A stretch of 64,000 nucleotides of DNA. It comes from Lineus longissimus (Eukaryota > Nemertea > Pilidiophora > Heteronemertea > Lineidae). The notes beneath the pieces were generated by a model. The model searched no databases, was not told the origin of the DNA, and was given only the letters and a program-made list of their open reading frames with translations. The stretch spans positions 13,392,349-13,456,348 of the forward strand of contig NC_088318.1 of NCBI RefSeq assembly GCF_910592395.1, written 5' to 3'. A program made the position numbers and the translations under genes. Shown one piece after another: positions 1 to 14,200 of the stretch (positions are counted from its first letter, which is position 1; every line of letters begins with the position of its first letter).

Positions 1-1149
1 CTTCGAGTCCTGCCTCAAGCAAACAGCGCATGCGAGCTGCCCCATACAACGGACCGAAGCCGAGATGCTCCATAGTGGAAAGTACCGTGCTCACGCTCGC
101 TGTTTTGAGTGAACGGAAAGCAGTATTGGTATACAATTCAAGCAACGACAGTCAAGTTTGGATAAATAGTTTTATTTTTTAATCAGCCTAGTATTTGTTA
201 CAGGTTGTAACTTTTGACATTTATGAAGGTTTAGGCTAATAAGCGAAGAAAGATATATAGCTGTTACTATGTTTAAACTCGCTTATGAGATTTTGTATAC
301 AGGTTACATCAGATACTCCTGCGTCTATGGCGTTTTGGAAATATCTTCCCCTTTGACTTACGGTTTTATCTCACACGGACGATTGGATTGTTGTCCCGTA
401 ACGGCTCGGCTCATATCTAACTCGGCGTATATCGCACAAGGCCTTTGCTTTGTCACAGCATTTCTCCTACAGACAACGGGCCCTGTGAGTGCACACATGC
501 CACGTGAAACGCTTACCGTAAATGGAGATAGGCCACTGTATATACTACAATAACGTATGCTACTAAGAAATAATGTCACCTGAAACCACTTTAACCTGAA
601 TATTATTCGATAACTAGATAAAGATGAGTATACCTTTTCCTCTACATGTATAAACTATAGTCACAATCTACGGATACCTAAGCGTTTGTTGCTGCCAAGT
701 GCGCGAGAAGTATACAAAGAAAAATCCGACTTAAACTTTTAAGGCCGCTTAGAATATATCTAGTGGGTGTGATTGCATAAAGAAACTGCCAGTGTAATAC
801 ATTTTAGGAGTGTATAGCTCGCACCGCAAATGTGCGCATGTCACAGCAAGGTAAATGAGAAGTTCAACAAAGAAAAGTACGTGCATCGCACACGTGCAGT
901 TAGCATGGTCCATCCATGACACACACTGACTTGTCCATTTGATTATGACTGCAAAAGGGCGGAGTAAAACAACGTATGGTACAATAGTAATGTTATGTTC
1001 GGAAAGAAGACTATTTTACGGCACAAGCGCAATGCCCATAAGCCCTTTCGCGAAAAACCTGCATCAAAGAAGCATTCATCTACATATCAGATCATATCAC
1101 CGCCGACATTTTGTCGTATTCCTCAAAGCGACGACATACTGTCGCAGGT
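1..1149. other. 3' flank of the transglutaminase gene
   Basis: No supported gene. A minus-strand AATAAA (TTTATT at 171-176) could be the poly(A) signal of the TGase, about 975 nt past its stop. Reading frames here lack family resemblance. Confidence 0.4.
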
Positions 1150-4100
1150 CTACTTCTTCTTGACGACAACCGACGTGGCCCCGCTGATACCGGTCAGCTG
1201 GCGGGAGTTGAAACCAACAACGACCTCTTTCTTTCCGGCAAATCGTGGGGTGAACTTTGCTTTTCCTGTCACCTTCTCACCTGGTGCAATGGATTTCCTG
1301 AAAAGCAGACGACAATCATCATTACCATATGTCTTCATCTTTTTGCGGTTAAATGCTTTCGACTCTGTCCTTCTATTTCTAGTATTTACTTGCATTAACT
1401 CTGGGCAATTCTTTCTTCAGGGAAATCGGCTGTTGCGCAACCAGAAGCAATGTCGATGGTGTCACCTATTCTTATTAAAGCCATTGAATAAATGTTATTT
1501 TCAACTTGAATCTTGCCAATCTGTGGTCTGATATTTATATTGGATACATCCTGAACTTCAGGCAAACACTTCGGCACTAACCACCGAGCTCATGTAACGT
1601 GGGAAGAGGATACAACTGACTCTGGTTTTTCGAGGATGGGCCGGATACAGCGGCAGTTATATCGATAAGTGTTTATCCGTTACCATATATTAGGCAAGGA
1701 ATTGCAAGATTCCTTTCAAGTGACTTTGAAAGGAATACGTTTCTTACTTGGCTTCAACATCGAATGATCTCTGTGAACCCGGTCCCTCCATGGTAAACAC
1801 CCCCTTGTTGACGGGGATATCCAGGTGATTGGTGAACGACGCGGTCACTTCAAACTCCTCGCCAGCGGTGACGGACGGCGGGGTCGCCTGAAAGAAGGTG
1901 CAAAATCAAGTTAGTTTTAACCGTTAATAGAAATGTACATATGCTCCCTGCTATCCTCCAAGTGCGGTTGGTAGCACGTTTTCTCGTCATTACTTATATA
2001 TTGAGTCAAGCACATACTTTTTTGTTGAAACTGCATCCTGGTCCTTGGGCTTACAATACATGCAAGCTACACGTCATGACCATGAGTTAATAGATATTAC
2101 CGTTGGTCATTGGCGTCAAGATGACCCAAAACTACACCACCTCTTTTACGTGCACTGAGCACTGACACTGTTACCATGACATCTCCATCTTACCGTGACA
2201 TCCAGCTCCGGCTTGTCAAGAGCAGCAGCCTTTTGTTTAGTCATCACCTGGCCTGTCTCGCTCACATTTCCTGTCACAAACACCTTCACTGTCGCGTCAG
2301 CGTCTATAGTGTTAATCCACTCGGCCGCTGGAATCTTCATTTCGTACTTGTCGTCTGAAACGGGTACAGAATATGCCTACTTAACTGGATAGTCAGACAT
2401 CTGTGTAGAGATAATTTTCACCATCCTTATTTCGGTCGGTTGTTGTCGGATAATGCTGAGTGGAAATTCAACAATCTTTGAAAGTGTTCGTGGCCAACGA
2501 ATGACCTGGTTTTTTCTCTCAATTTTTCAATTTAAGGGCACCACGCATCTGAGATAAACTTTTAGGGCCGAGGCGCCGAAACTGCCAGCGTCGAAGTAAC
2601 CTAAAGTGCATGATCTCTATAATGGGCATGAGAAAATGCCACCAATGGCTAAGCTTGGACATTAGGCGACCTACTTCCTTTGGCGGCAATGATGAGGTTC
2701 CTATTGACCGTCTTCAGGTCCTCTCCAGTCATTCCGGTGTAATACGATGCCACCGCCTGGATGTTCAACTTGACGTTCCTCTCCTCGTTGCTGTTGTTGG
2801 TGACTCGGATCTGGGGAACAAGAGAGGGAATGGTTCTAAATCGGCGCTTGGTACGAGTAAATGTATTCACTAATTGGATTTAATTGCCATCTTTACTAAC
2901 TCCAGCGATACAAAAAAGTGTTGAAGGATGTCTGGCCAAGCAGGGTCTTTGACTATCGCACACTCACCATTGCAGTAATGTCAGCTTTCGGCTCCGATCT
3001 GACATCCAGTGTCATGGCGCAGTCATTCTTAGATTCATCTATCTTGAGGAACTCTCTCCTGGAGCTGTATTTCATCGCCTTGTCAACGGCAGCTCTCTCT
3101 GCCTCCGACCCTGAAATGTAGATAGAAGATAGATTTTTTTTGACAGAAACACTATAGGCCTGTTGAGCTAGCAATATACTCGGACCGGCCCGTAATTGTG
3201 ATGACAGATCTGACAGATCTCACGGATCTGTTGCCTTCATAACGTACTGTAATCAAGGACGAGAAGTCATGGCAGCCATTTTATATTTCGTCGGCCATCT
3301 TGGATTTGAGGCAAATACCCGGGTTATCAAAGGTAACAATATGTTGTTTCAGAATGAGAAGATTACTTCAAAAACCCAAACTGGAAAAAGGCAGTTTTTC
3401 CTTGTCTGATACCTGTCTCCTAGTAAAAAGTAGATGCCATCAATAAAACAACTGAGCTGGTGCTGATCAAAACAGAAGACGTAAAATTGATTTACCTTCG
3501 GCATGCTTGTACTCATGAGTCACATCATTCCTTGCCCTCCTTCCCACAGCCTTGGTACTTATCTCCTTCCCGACCGTGTCAATTTCAGACTGGGCGGCAA
3601 TCATGTTACCATCTGGCTCCACGATCCAAGACACACGGTCACCATTCACCTCAGCGAAGACGAACTTGCTGTCGTAGTTGATATGAACGTCACCATTTTT
3701 GATGGCGATAACGGGCGCTGGACCGCAGCGCATGAGATCTAAAAAGGGGGCAAAGTTATGAAGAAAGAGTTGAGATGAGCTGGCCGAGTTACTTAAAATC
3801 GTCATCGGGAAGTGATTTTTTATTAGCCAACTCCTCGAAATAATTATGTTCATCGGTTTTTCGGAAGCTCAGAAACCAACATTTCTAAGAGTGTGGACAT
3901 TGGTGTGACTTACGCTCGCTGACTTCCTGCGGTGTGGAGTCATGCGCCTGCCATCCATCGTAACCATCGGGAAGATCAAGACGCTTCATGTAAGATTCGT
4001 TCCATACGTGGAAGTTCCTTAACAGAGAAAATACAAGCTGTGATGTCTGCCTTTTCCTTTGAAGGACAATCCTGAATTTGGTCATTTTGCAATCAAATAG

Positions 4101-7100
4101 TGGCTAGCCCAGTCCCTGGGGTTCGGTTGGTAGAAATCATGTTGGCTCATGTTGACATGTTATTTCATGAAGAGTGTTGTAGCCTACATGCTACAATTTT
4201 AGTTTCATCTACATGTACTTTGCCTGCTTGCTTCGAGTAGTCCCGTTTCTGACGGCAGTTCTAGCATGCACACGATTTAAGATCAGAGCTGTCCATCCAG
4301 GGATTTGTGACCGAGGTGGACGATTTGACTATGTCCGAAGGTAGGGATTTTTGTATCAAACAGCATTTCCTTAGGGTAGAGTGATTAACGTGCCCTGCCA
4401 GTCACCGTTAGCAACGCTGAGGGCGGTTAACCAGGAATTCCATGGAAGAATAAGCTCTTTGCCTCCTGTTCGAATCAGATGCGAAGAGGCAACAAGGTAT
4501 TTTACCTCTGGATAGTACTGTACCACAAGATAATCGGACATGCCACCCCCATCGCCTCAGAGTAGTGCTGTACCCATTAAGATAGTCTGTCATCACTTAC
4601 CATACCGAGTCGTCCATGGCACCTCCCAACGCTTTCAAAGTAACACTGTCATAATGTGTGTCGATGGTCATGCTAGAGTCGATGTCGTGAGCTGACTCAA
4701 AGTTGGTCACACTCCTGGTTGGGATGCCAATAGCCCGACACACTAAAAATGAAGACTATTCCATGAAATAAACCGGTATCTACTTCTAAAGTATGTTAAG
4801 CTTTTTATATTGCACAACGGCAAAGGTTTACGTCGACACAATCTATGATGGCCCATGGTAGAATATACATGTATATGTATATGTGATGATGGTCACATGT
4901 ATAAACCACGATATTCATCGGATCTCCCATCACAGAATCTATGCTGGGCCATTAAAGATTCTATGATGGCCAATTGTAAATTATATGGGAATCCCATCAT
5001 AGATTCGTTATTGTTCCACCTTAGTGCGCGTTAACATCGAAGTATACTTCCATTATTAAAGTGATAATCTAGTCTATTATAGTCCGTCACAAATTCTAAA
5101 ACGGATTTCATTATAGAATCTACGATGGATCCATGGTAGATGCGGTCATGTTGTTCCCTTGATGGAAATTCTGCATCGATCATGGCCATGATCATATAGA
5201 ATCTGTGGCAGAGTATTCGTAGACCTTCATTTCTTTGCCGTTATCGCTTTGAAATCCAGCGACTTCTTTGAGAAAGTTGTTCATCAACGACAATTATCTC
5301 GGTACCGACCATTCTGAACCATCAGAGGTACTCCGTCCGTAACCTCCCCTCCGTTGGTGTAACGGAGTCCGTGAATTACTTACGCGTTGTGAGAAGTCCA
5401 GAAAAGACCCAGCACTGCGCCCACTTGACGTCCGACTTGGTCCTCATGTACTGCTCCATGATGCTCCCCGAGCCCTGCCAGGTGGATGGGGCGATACCTT
5501 TAAGGTAGTTACCGGACCAGTTACCGCTCAAGACACCTCCGTCGTTGTCGTTACTGTTCGCCTGTTGAGCGAAAGAAGGTTAAGATGTTATTATCAGAAT
5601 ATTACCGTAATCACCATGACTATCGTCATCTTTCAGGTGCAGCATGTAGAAATGACATGCTTTTTAAAAACTTAGTTGTCCCTCGTTCAGGTAATGGCCG
5701 TTTAGGGCGATATCTTACCGTGTACAAGAACACACAATCTCGGCAAGAATTCACCGAGAATTTACCGAGAGATAAAACATCTTGGTTCTCGCACCTCAAG
5801 ATTTTCAAGCCGCAATCATATAACAAAAATTTTGATTTGCAATAATAAAGTAGATTTTCTTACTTTAAAAAAACATTTCTTGCTCATTTAATAGGAATCG
5901 GGGACATGTCATATATAGTTTATTTCCTAGTAAAAAAGTAAACTCCTACGTACCATCTGAGAGAGTGCCCTACAGGTGAGGGCCGGATTAGATCTTGCCT
6001 GTACGGAAAGACCACTCTTCTTGAGAAGAAAAAGGGAACCATCCAGGCACACATCGTCAAACTATGTAAAAAGACAATTGAAAAGAACGGAGTTCAAAAA
6101 GTTGAAATGATGATAGGAGGCCTATAATCCCAGGGTTTCGTCGGTCACACCTTTTAAACCTTGCAGAAAAGAAACCGGCTGTTTATGAATTTTAATGATA
6201 ATCTGCGGTTTTTTCTTCAAATCTCCACAGTTCTGAAAATACACATCGAGAGATGCATTCTTTGAAACGGACGGAAACATCACTCACGGATATCTGCGAC
6301 CTGGTTGTTCCACCACGGACTCCGATCAAAGACAGATTTATTTCATTCGTACGCGATTTCGCTCATACATAACTAATCATGGTGACTACTTTTACAGTTG
6401 TTCAGGCGGGCAGCAGGGGTAGCAGCGTATTACGTAACCACCCGTCAACCCTTACATTTGTCAGATTAACAGCGAATGGGACAACCAAAATCAGTTATGC
6501 ATGAGCAATACGCCTACGAATAAAATAATTTTGTCTTTGATCGGACTCCGCGTCAACGCATATTATTGAGAGGACCAAAACGATGACGCCTTGTTCAAGT
6601 TCTAACAGGATCAGATGACACACTTTAAGGCTCTGTTTAATATATGCCATCTTCTTATACCTGTTTATAATTCCACATCATGGGCCCGTTAGCCCCGGCG
6701 CTGCCTCTCCATATCAAACCAATCTGCTCCAACACGTACTCTTGTCTCTCTTCTTCGTTGGCCATATAGACTGTATCCTCTGAAAAAGGAAAATCACGGA
6801 GCTACAAAGTGATGCATTTCCGGCATTTTAAGCACTTTGTATGTTGGGCTTTCCAACTTTCCACTTTCTTCCGAGATTTTTGAGTCTCTCCGGAAAGGTC
6901 CAAAATAACCATGATTTTGTCCGGGTTTCCCTTACATTTTTTTTTGCAACTGAGAATATCATACGTACACGCAACATGATTCCTGTTCTTTTGCACCATG
7001 ATGCTCAATACTGTTGCCGTTGACACAGACTTAAATAATATTTTAAATATTATCTCCTCAATACAAAAGGAGTTGTTTGCTGCACCATTATCGCACATTT

Positions 7101-8276
7101 AGACCTACCTTTGCACCAAGCGTTGAAGAGGACATAAAATGTATCCTTGACCTTGTAGCGGTAACGGTTCATCTTCTCATTCTTATGGTCAAAGATCGTC
7201 TGCACAATCATCGACCATTCGTCCACGACGGCGTTGGCTGGCGTCATCAACTTGTATGTAACGTCATTTCCGCTATCGCCCACGCGCTGGGCGCCCCATT
7301 CGGAGTTTTTGACAGACTTGCCAGGGGTAACATGGATCTCGGTATCCTTGCTGACCTTTGGGTTGTCACCTGCAAAGATGTCAACGAAACTGACGGCTAT
7401 TTCTTCCAGACAATCGGCATCTTTACATCGATTTTTTGTGAAAAAATAACTTCAAATCATTTTTGAGATTGTGAAAAACCTCTTAGGGTTTTCACTACGT
7501 TGAAAAAGCCGCTACGGCGTGCATATTTGTGTTTTGCCGAAAAACGATTAAAATGTTTTGAGCTTCTGAAAAAGCTTTATTTTCTGAGAGTGTACTACAC
7601 TGACCTGTTTGGAAGATGAACTTGATCTCGTCCGTCGCATCGTTGATCGCCCTATCGTAGGTGACGGTGATCTCGAACGCCTGACCTCTCCTCACAACCA
7701 GGTTTAGCACCTCATATTCGTCAGTGTGGTGCGCTTTTCTGTTGCTCTCCGCGTTCACGTTGACATTCACGGTCTTCAGGATGCCCTCTGAAAGTGAAGA
7801 CAAGTTTTATTTAGGGCGAATCGAGATGGTTGTGAAATGTGTCGCGTACCTAAACGTACACCTGAGAAATATTGGTTGCCGTTGGCACTTTCCGTCTTCC
7901 AACGCAAATCCGGAAAAAGATTGGTAAACAATGATAATTGGGCGCTAAGTTGAAATTGAAAGTATGATTATAGTATACACGTCAACTTCTTGACACTATG
8001 ACCTCAAGAACCCCATCCTGATGAGCGCCAGGGCTTTTCACTCAGGTTTTCGCGAGCGCGATTTTGTTGTCTCTGAACCTGTCTATGCTTGTTAATGGCA
8101 AAAGCCTTACCGGTCAATGGTTCTGGTGTACTCTCGCGTCTGGAGGCATCAGGTTTGTTTTCGTCAGGATCGGATCTAGGTACAAAGCTACCCCGATCAG
8201 GGTCAGGCCGAGGCCGAGGGGCGTGGTCGTCTCGACCTGGTCTGGGCCTAGAGATTTTAGATGGTATGCAACCCAT
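1150..8276 (-). CDS. Transglutaminase, proximal isoform with MGCIPSK start
   Basis: Same 13 downstream exons as the long form (7605-7787 through 1150-1297), but begun by the exon 8111-8276, giving 743 aa. The ATG at 8274-8276 is the first after an in-frame TAA. The exon ends in a strong donor (G|GTAAGG) in phase 1, the same phase as the distal exon at 9580, so both join exon 7605-7787 and restore the codon for Glu. Residues 1-7 are MGCIPSK, matching the N-myristoylation pattern G-x-x-x-S-K with a palmitoylatable Cys3. A basic, Pro/Asp/Arg-rich linker of about 45 residues follows. Membrane-anchored TGases are known elsewhere (vertebrate TGM1, insect annulin and Drosophila Tg-A), so an anchored enzyme is the natural inference. 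Active Cys is residue 329. Confidence 0.85.
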
Positions 8277-11200
8277 GAGTCTAACAATCTCCAGAAACAC
8301 TTTTACAATCCTTTACTAGTCCCAATAGTCCAACAATTTACTCCTTTCTTTTGTTGCTATGTCTCGTCAGTATATCCAGACGCCTTATTTCCTGTGTGCT
8401 ACTTTCCTCGGAATACGTCACGAATTCAATTAAACAGTGCAATCAAGAGAAAGAGACAATCCGAATTCCAGTATTTACACTCGACAACACTTAAAATGGT
8501 TGGCCCTATCGTTTACCAATTCAAAAAAAGGTTATTTCAAATGTAAAATATTAATAATGAAAGTTCCAATTTGAATCATATATCAACATATTGCGCAAGG
8601 AAAGTCTATGCTCGGGTTATAACTGTTGTGATAGTCCGTACAAGACAATGACATCAATCACGAACCCGGTAGTCCTTTTATAGGGACTCTCAACCAAGTC
8701 AGGGCCTCGTGGTATGTCACGCAAAATAGATGTTTTCCCAATCAACTTATGCCAAGGTCACATGATGAGTGATGTGAAGAGTTACATCCTGACGTGCCTG
8801 ACATGCAATAAAAAAAATTCTGCGAAATCATGGTCATTTCGTGTATAAATCTATCTGGCATCGCAATCTGGGTCGATTGCGAAAGGCTGGGCAGGCCGAT
8901 CGGGCGGTCTATCATCAACTTCCTTGACGCCATCGATGCCAAATTTGGTTCAAGAAGGTTTATCTTATCTTACCCCAATTTTGGTTGAGGAAGGTCTATT
9001 TTATCTTACCCTCATAATTAAGTATAATCCCAACATATAAGGGATGTGTGTCAAGATGGTCTTCTTGACTTTCGCTTGTCTCAAGATAGTCGCATCTCAC
9101 GCCGTGACCAACTTTCAAAGCGTGGGAAGCGACTTCCTAATAGTCCTGCTTAGCAAATTAATGGTTCTTAATATCATGGACATCAACGTCAAATATCATA
9201 AAAACTGCCCTAAGGCCACCCTAGAGCCATCTAAAAATCACGTAGTTCTCGTTCTGAAGTCACAGAACCTGCCTATTTCCGCAGCAGGAAACCGACCTGG
9301 TGGGCTCAGGCCCTAAGGTAAGGCTTGAGGTTTTGCAAGAGCCCCTGACCTTTGACCTTAAATGCCGAATTTTATTGTTGAGTGTATCCTGAAGCTCTTG
9401 GTCGACATGAATACTCCCTTAACGTACAGCCGCGGTATATTTCAAATATTGATGAGATGCACAAACCTTGGTGGTTAAGATGTGTCGAGTGATGTGATAA
9501 GAATGTTCGTTACTTACAAGCCCATTCAAATAGGGTCTGATCTTGTTGCGGGGCGGCCCGCGCCGGTCGAATCACTTACCAACTTTTCTTGCCGGTGGTG
9601 CTTGGGGATTGTTGTCGACAGGGATTGGCTTAGGTGCTTCCACCAGACGACTCCGGTATGAACATGAGTAGTCATTCCAGTTGTTCCTCCGGCGAACTGA
9701 GGGGTTCAGGCCACCGCCGCTGCAACAAAAAAAAGAAAGGCCATCTTGAAACCGTTGTGGACAGTTCACATCTTTCCGAAAATAATCTTCCAATGAGAGG
9801 ATAGCTAGCATTTGCTGCGGAGCAAAAGTAAGCTAGTGAACGGTCCTAGTATCACTTGACAACCGTTACCATATGGCGAGGCAAGGAGATTGTTTCGAAA
9901 GCAGGAATGACCGGAAGCCACCCTAAATAACGCCTTCTGTTTGGTGGCTCGGACGTTGCAGAATTCAACTACACAGTTTGGATCAAACGACCGGAAGTGC
10001 CACGTATTTCTGCTTTTGGAAGGCCCTCTATAGACCATCTTGTATCGAAATGAACTGATGATATCTGTATGGTGTATCCGTCAGGAAAAACGTGCTGACC
10101 GTTACTATAATTCATAATAATCGTCTGTTTCATTCATGAAATGCATAATTCGATCGTTATGGTCCACGGCAGATTTAATTGAATATTCAATATTTTCGTG
10201 TATAAAATTCGACGCCCAACTCCTTCGACGTATTTTGGTTCTTGTGCCCAGTCACAGGGCAGACATGCAGTACTGCACAAGTCAGCACGCGGCGGACTAG
10301 TTTAATAGTTTGGGGTTCCGGTGACTGGACTATACAGGACTTGCATTGACGTGCTTTCAGCTCAGCTTAGCAATGAACAACAACATATATTGAATTAATG
10401 AGAATATGGGCACCCTGGAGGATCAAGTCCCTCCGCTTGCTGAGTTGCTGAGCTGACCCCCCTCTTGAAAAGGAGAACATATTCCAGCCGTTTTCTTCCA
10501 ACGAAATAACGTTTTGACGAAAGATGGAGGGACTCGAAGCTCAGAGAAGTACCAGATGCTAGGAACATCGTACTATTCACGGGTGTGATCGGAAAGAAAA
10601 CATAAGCCTACTTACCAGATTTCCCCATCATCTCGGTTTGAATGCCGGCCACGCCTACCCCAGCGCACCCGAAACCGCCTAAAAGAACTATGAGCTAAAG
10701 GACCTTCTTCCCCAAGTCATGAGTTTGATTTAAACTTTACACGCCTCCCACTGAAGTCACAATCCACAAATTCGAATGGCAATTCTGTTTAACCAACAAT
10801 ACTTCACCTATTTGATGCTCCTGAATTATGCCTTTGGTAAAAAGCATTTTGAAAATTACCCTACTTTCGGAGGAAAGTTCTACAACTGAATATATTATTT
10901 ATTTTACTAGATTTTAATGCCCATGGCGGCTTTTTCCTCCATATTTGCCCAGTACATCTTATCGACGAACATCCTCCTCTGGAATAGGTGTTGGTTATAT
11001 GAATCACTGCTCCAGGCACTGTCTACAATGTATAATGCACTGTGTCTCTTCTTAAAGACAGCTGTTATTGTTAAGTACCTTAATGTGGGGTGTTGGAAAA
11101 AGCTGGATCGCTGGATCGCTGGACTGCTGGATTCACTGATTGTGACTCATGAATCAACAACGCCTGGATTGGGGATCGTTCGGAAAAATGGGAAAGATTG

Positions 11201-14200
11201 GTTCCTTATCCTTTGCCCTTGCACTGAGCAGAGGCATTCAAACGTGTCAAAAGAGTACTATGGCCTTTTATTCGACATCGTATACACAATACTTAGCCTC
11301 ATGCTGTCATTATCACAACTGTCAAATCGAATGCCCCGACTCAGCATTCATACATTGGGAAGTTTGTCAGCTACAATAAAAACCTTCTGTCAGCTTTGTG
11401 GTGGCATGCAGAAGGGCCGGTATAGTTGCCAGCGATTTTTCTGGTAAAGAGTCGGAGACTGAGGATGATGTTGGCAGTGTCAGTGTGTGCACTTGAAGCA
11501 CATGGTGGGAAACGTTAGGGATTTGGGAATTTGGCAATCCATCCAGGCGGTGGTGATCCATGAGTCACAATCCAGAAAATCCAGCATTTGAGAAATCCAG
11601 GTTTTTCGAATACCCCTTTAGGTGTTATTGTAAGCCCTCGTCGTTTGTACACAGTGGTACAGTACGTACATCCCCTGTATACCAGGGCCTGGTTTTTCAA
11701 AATCAGATAGGTAGATGTAAGGTTTACTGGGCTTAACTGATGAATAAGATAACGCCAAGGTAAGGTTAGCGCCAAAATTAGTGACTTAATCACATGTATA
11801 ACTGAAATGAAATGCAGCACTTATTTCTATCACCAAGGAGAGCTGTGGCCATGAAGGAAAGGATAGTTCCGAGTCAAAGTTCATTCTTGGCACTATCGAT
11901 AGTGGCAAAAGGCGTCGGTATGTGTCGCCAAGACTACCACCACAACCATCGCCAATCCTGTGGGTCGATCCGGCAGCCCACTGCAGCGCCGATGACGTCG
12001 CTGTGTGATGCACGAAATTGTTTTCATTCACCACAGCACCTCATGTCTATAATTCCTTTAAACATGTTCGTGAAGTCTTTCCGAAAGGGGGCACTGACGA
12101 GTGAATATATAAAGAAGTTCAGACATGAATTCAGACTCAAGATGAAGTAGAAAAAAGAATAGCTAAGCCCTACAAGATTTGGATAAGCCATTGCAACGTG
12201 CGGTATAAAAAAATTCCAGACGAAATCTGATATTGGATAACAAGATAAAAAAAAGATGAATGAGAAAGCAACTACCAACATCATCACCGTTAGGTGGCGC
12301 TCTTGACTATCAGTTTTCCGCTTGGTAGCAGTTTTTCCCAAGTTCCGCAATTCCTTGCCCTGCCTCTTGAATTTGATCAAAATTGACACATTGAGAATGA
12401 GGACAATGATCGGGGATGAGTAGTTGACGATAACGTAATAAAACATCACAAAAAATCCCTCAAACCAATGGGGGAATTCTGGAGGGTTGACACAGATCTC
12501 GTTGCTCTGTTTTGTTGGATACTGGTAGTATTTCCACAGCTTTACCGAGTTGAAGGCAAGATGAAAGCAACAGTTGAAAAGATAGCAAGCCCTGGCCTTC
12601 TTCACGGTGCACCACGCAGCAGCTTTTAGCGGAGAGCAGACTGCCACAAACCGGTCGATCGAGATTATGATTACATTCCAAACGTGGACGCCGAAAAACA
12701 CAAATAAACTGTAGTTAAATTCCTTACACATGAAATCGCCGTAATATGCATAAGCATTTGGGAATATGGACAGTATTACTCTCTGCCCGAAACCTAGAGT
12801 TAAAGCGCCGTTATCGCCCAATGCCAAAGCCCTAAAGTGGTAAGACATAATGACATTTTGACGCTTGCGAAGTCGTTTCGTCATGATTATGAAAATTATC
12901 ATGTTTCCGACAAAACCAAGGGACAACGTGACGCTGGGTAAGTAGAAATTAAAGACCGATATAAACGTCTCCATCAGTGGTTCATCACTGTTTGTTGACG
13001 TATTTCGATCTCGGGACGCCTCAGTGCCCGTAAAACCCACCGCCATGTCTCAAACAAGGGCCTCCCGTAGTTATTGATTCATGTCGCCGATAGGCAAAGT
13101 TTAAGTTGACATTGACGGGAGGACTGTCCACTCTAGATTGCCTCCAGAACCAACCACCAGTCAGACGACAAGGCACCTTAGCCGATCATCACATTATATC
13201 GAAATGCTTATAGGCTATGGAGGGTCTAAATATCAGAGCGATTGAACCATGTCGTCGATAGGCTTATATCACTATATCGAAGATGGATGCGCCAAACAAA
13301 AATTAGGGTCAATCTGCACTCCAACATGAGGTAAAGATACTACGCCTTGGCCCTGATAGGGCATATCCCGGACTGTGAACCACGTCGCCGACAGGCTTAG
13401 TGTCGCTTCTATTGAAGATGCGTACCGAAACTAGACAGGAAAACGATGTGGATCCAATTTTTATCGTGGAAAACCAACCCTCCTATCATTTCTACACGGA
13501 GCCCACTTCGAAATGCTGGGCCACAAGTGAAAACAAATACTCCACTGAGGGTAGCTGAGCCCCATCGCCAATAGGCTTTTCTTGCTCAAATGGAAAGTAA
13601 CGTTATGCTTATATTTGAAGCAGGCGATGAGATGATAAACGGAGCAAGACAGATATGATTTATAAATGGATATAAGATACACATCAAGCGTTTCATATTC
13701 TGTATCATGCCATCTCAAAATTGATTGGCTTTGTCATCAACCAGGGAAATGTCTGTCACTCAACAAGTTAAAATTACAATCATCAGTCATCTCTAAATAG
13801 ACGAAATAAAGAAGTTATCGGTGTGTAAATGACTGGTTGAATTGATATCAGTAGCCTGAATTAGAATTGAACATGTGATTCGACGACAATCGCCGAATGT
13901 TTGAACAAAGACTCATGATTATCGCACGTCGCTGCAACACGCGATCTTGCTTGCAGACTAGCTCGATCGCACATTGTAGCGGTATGGTAAAAAAATCAAA
14001 AACGTATATCCGCAGGTCGCGCTAAACTATTTATGTCGTAGGCTAAACCCGGCGCATAATAGCGATTTTTGCCGCATACGAAAAAAACCGGTCGTCTCTT
14101 GCGATAAAAATTGCTATTCTGTTTCGTTGATTGACATGCATGATATCGATTCTTTCTATCGTATTGTATTGCCGTTGAGTAGAATGATTTACAAATACAT

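Noticed and set aside
995-1531. 178-aa plus-strand open frame
   Set aside because: Antisense to the real terminal TGase exon (1150-1297) and intron; no domain.
10917-11447. 176-aa plus-strand open frame
   Set aside because: Overlaps an inverted-repeat element in a TGase intron; composition and motifs do not suggest a protein family.
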